Shown piece by piece: positions 14,165 to 17,160 of a stretch of DNA of 17,160 nucleotides. Position 1 is the stretch's first letter. Every line of letters begins with the position of its first letter. Source of the DNA: an uncultured Clostridia bacterium (GTDB taxonomy: Bacteria; Bacillota; Clostridia; TANB77; CAG-508); contig CANQTJ010000016.1 in assembly GCA_947626705.1 (NCBI GenBank), forward strand, positions 1 to 17,160, read 5' to 3'. Below the pieces are notes generated by a model. That model saw only the letters and a list, made by a program, of their open reading frames with translations. It did not search any database and had not been told where the DNA came from. Made by a program: the position numbers and the translations under genes.

Positions 14165-14270
14165 TTTTAAATTTATTAAACAAAGAAAAGATTATGAGGT
14201 CTTTCTAATGTTTATATAGATTAATTAATGGAAAAAATAATATAAATAATTAATATGGGAGGAAACGCTA

Positions 14271-16001
14271 ATGAAAAAGAAAAAATTAATAATAATATTA
14301 TTGTTAATTATTATTGTAGCGATATTTTTTATAATGGGAAAAAACGGATTTATAGAAAATGTAACAAGAATAATAAGAGGAGAAGAAGATAGACAAGAAG
14401 AAATAGGTGAACTATTTTCATATATAGTATATGACAATAAAGATGAAGAAAATACAAAAGTACTTATAACAGTTAATAGTGAAAGTGGAATAGAGTATAT
14501 ACAATGTCCAAATGGAAATAAAATAGATGGACAAGGAAAGAAAAAATTAGGGATTGATTATGGAGTAAATAAGGAACAAGAATATAAATTTATAATAAAA
14601 GAAATAAATAATGAAGAACAAGAAAAGAAATTATATATAGATAACAATATTATAGAAAATACTGCTGTAAAATTGAACATAGAAGATATAGAAGGATATA
14701 CAACATTTAATTGTGAAAATATAATAAATTTTGATGGATATAATGAGTGCTATTATAAAATTGGAGAGAAAAATGATGAATGGAAAAAAGGAACACAAGA
14801 CTATATGTTCGATTATGATATTATACAAAAAGGTTTAGATAATGACGATGATACAGTGACAATATCTGCAAAGATAGTAAATGATACAAATGGAAATGAA
14901 GTTATAATAAGTAAAAAAATAGATATTGTAGAAGTACAAGAAGATAAGGAAATACAGGCAGAAAGTTTAATAAAAGCTATAAGTGGAGAAAATGTAAAAA
15001 CAGGAAAATATAAAATAACTGTAAACAGCGAAACTTATAATGCCAAAGTATATAATATTGTAGGAAATACAGATATAATTATGGATACATCTATTGGAGT
15101 AGAAGAAGATGTAGGAACAGCAGATGGATATGCACAAAATATGATAATATTAAAAGTAAATGGAAATCTAACAGTACAAGAAGGAAAAACATTATTGCCT
15201 TATGGAAATAAGTATGGAGGTCCAAAGGGAATGTTTGTATATTGTACAGAAACATTGACTAATAATGGAACAATAAGTATGACAGGAAGAGGAGCAAAAG
15301 CAAAAGGACAAGATGTTTATCTATGGAAAAATGGAAATGGAAATTATGAGTTTGTTCCAGCAACAGGAATAACAGGAGGAATAGGTGGAACAGGTGGGAT
15401 AGATAAAAAATATAATGGACAAAGTGGTTCAACTCCAAGTAATGCTTCTAGTAGAATGACAGGTGGCGGCGGAGGTGGTGCTGGTCAATATAGTGAATTT
15501 AAAGGAGGGACAGGAGGAACTGGTACATCATATTCAGGAGGAACTGGAGGAGGCGGTGCTTCAGAAGCTAATGCTATAAATGGTTCAGATGACGGTGCAT
15601 CAGGTGGCTCAGGTGTATCTAAAACTACAAGTTTAAAGGTGCATGTTGGTGCTGGTGGAGGAGCTGGAAATCCTGGTGGAAATGGATCTAATGATGGAAT
15701 AGCAGGATCTAATGGAACAGGAGGATTACTAATAATCTATTCACGAATTTTTGATAATGAATCGACGATTTCTTCCAATGGGGCATCTGGTGGTTCAGCA
15801 TATAGAGCTGGTGGTGGTGGCTCAGGTGGAGGTTCAATTAATATTTTTTATAGAGAAAAGAAAAACAAGGGAACTATACAAGTAAATGGAGGAGCTGGAG
15901 GTATTGCTACAAGAAATGGAGAAAGTGCTCCACGGAGGAGCAGGAGGAAATGGCTCAGTTACAATTGGCAATATTTCTACAGGAACATTTACAAAAGATG
16001 A
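14271..16001 (+). CDS. Membrane-anchored glycine-rich surface protein, copy 1 (late frameshift)
   Basis: The 576-aa product has four Lys, a membrane helix (about 5-22), a charged stalk (RIIRGEEDRQEE) and an extracellular part. An Ig-like module (about 52-125) comes first (TKVLITVNSESGIEYIQCPN). A second beta-rich region follows (about 130-230), then a spacer with VEEDVGTADGYAQNMIILKV. A glycine-rich segment (about 340-553, with TGGIGGTGG and TGGGGGGAG) comes last. Such proteins occur in gut Clostridia as presumed adhesins; the function is unproven. The SD GGGAGG fits the ATG. At 15930-15934 the frame leaves the Gly-rich pattern and ends in a basic stretch, while the +1 frame reads GGAGGNGSVTIGNISTG to a stop at 16003-16005. 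One extra base near 15933 would explain this. The paralogue at 16165 follows. There is no LPxTG motif in either frame. Confidence 0.8.
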   Translation: MKKKKLIIILLLIIIVAIFFIMGKNGFIENVTRIIRGEEDRQEEIGELFSYIVYDNKDEENTKVLITVNSESGIEYIQCPNGNKIDGQGKKKLGIDYGVNKEQEYKFIIKEINNEEQEKKLYIDNNIIENTAVKLNIEDIEGYTTFNCENIINFDGYNECYYKIGEKNDEWKKGTQDYMFDYDIIQKGLDNDDDTVTISAKIVNDTNGNEVIISKKIDIVEVQEDKEIQAESLIKAISGENVKTGKYKITVNSETYNAKVYNIVGNTDIIMDTSIGVEEDVGTADGYAQNMIILKVNGNLTVQEGKTLLPYGNKYGGPKGMFVYCTETLTNNGTISMTGRGAKAKGQDVYLWKNGNGNYEFVPATGITGGIGGTGGIDKKYNGQSGSTPSNASSRMTGGGGGGAGQYSEFKGGTGGTGTSYSGGTGGGGASEANAINGSDDGASGGSGVSKTTSLKVHVGAGGGAGNPGGNGSNDGIAGSNGTGGLLIIYSRIFDNESTISSNGASGGSAYRAGGGGSGGGSINIFYREKKNKGTIQVNGGAGGIATRNGESAPRRSRRKWLSYNWQYFYRNIYKR

Positions 16002-16044
16002 ATAAAAATAAATATTACTTTAATTTTAACAAAATAAAAAATAT

Positions 16045-16072
16045 AAGGCTCTATTTATAATAGGGTCTTTTA
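16045..16072 (+). terminator. Terminator after surface gene copy 1
   Basis: An 11-bp stem with two G-U pairs (AAGGCTCTATT at 16045-16055 with AATAGGGTCTT at 16059-16069) has a 3-nt loop and a T-run. It separates the two paralogues, each of which has its own promoter. Confidence 0.7.
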
Positions 16073-16092
16073 AAATTAAAAAAATTTATATG

Positions 16093-16121
16093 TTGCTTTT
16101 TAAAATTTGGTATGCTAAAAT
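16093..16121 (+). promoter_or_regulatory. Promoter for surface gene copy 2
   Basis: A -35 TTGCTT (16093-16098), a 17-nt spacer and an extended -10 TGCTAAAAT (TAAAAT at 16116-16121). Start near 16128, about 37 nt before the ATG. Confidence 0.65.
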
Positions 16122-16164
16122 ATTTTACAGAAGATAATTAAATAAAATAAAAAGGAGAAAAAAC

Positions 16165-17160
<996 letters not shown>

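Noticed and set aside
15364..15930. GGA/GGT-rich DNA as a tandem repeat or CRISPR-like array
   Set aside because: It is irregular coding sequence for glycine-rich protein with no fixed unit or spacers.

Overview
The window is very AT-rich. It has strong Shine-Dalgarno (SD) sites, sigma-A type promoters with 17-nt spacers, and the gene order ylxM-ffh-rpsP-khpA-rimM-trmD-rplS. Together with a TIGR03905/TSCPD protein, a GerS-like protein and a clostridial-style prepilin, this points to an anaerobic, low-GC Bacillota of the class Clostridia, probably host-associated. That placement is an inference from gene content, not from a marker gene.

Region 1 (1-2240): the tail of an Rpn-type nuclease/transposase gene; a prepilin-like gene broken by a one-base frameshift; a GerS/LolA-like membrane-anchored protein whose SD lies inside a terminator-like hairpin; and a MazF/NdoA mRNA interferase with no adjacent antitoxin. 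Region 2 (2320-7800): an HD-GYP domain protein (-), aspS (+), a TSCPD protein (+), an XRE regulator with a palindromic operator (-), a NodB-type polysaccharide deacetylase (-) and a monofunctional peptidoglycan glycosyltransferase (-). The last two are cell-wall genes. Region 3 (8031-12516): the SRP/ribosome operon, with ylxM and ffh for membrane targeting, then rpsP, khpA, rimM and trmD. It ends with rplS, which is preceded by an L19-type leader and closed by a terminator. The ffh-rpsP gap holds several mutually exclusive dyads. Region 4 (12620-13954): an HD-family protein (-), a small helical unknown (+) on back-to-back promoters, and a second XRE regulator (-).

Region 5 (13955-17160) is the accessory part and the most interesting. 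Two tandem paralogous genes encode membrane-anchored proteins. The first carries a large glycine-rich region; the second runs off the window before reaching the matching part. The first promoter is flanked by two near-identical 18-bp direct repeats, close to the divergent XRE gene. The second gene contains 20 tandem CA dinucleotides a few codons after its start. With 20 units it is out of frame and stops just after the tract, but 308 codons beyond the tract are fully open. A 39-residue block is identical to the first paralogue, with only synonymous base differences. This is the signature of a phase-variable (contingency) surface-protein locus captured in the OFF state. Copy 1 also has a late frameshift that replaces a plausible conserved C-terminus.

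No tRNA, rRNA, CRISPR array or complete insertion sequence was seen. Long gaps: 233-464 (terminator plus promoter), 7800-8109 (divergent promoters of the glycosyltransferase and ylxM), 13097-13306 (divergent promoters), 13955-14270 (operator-like repeats, promoter and inverted repeat).
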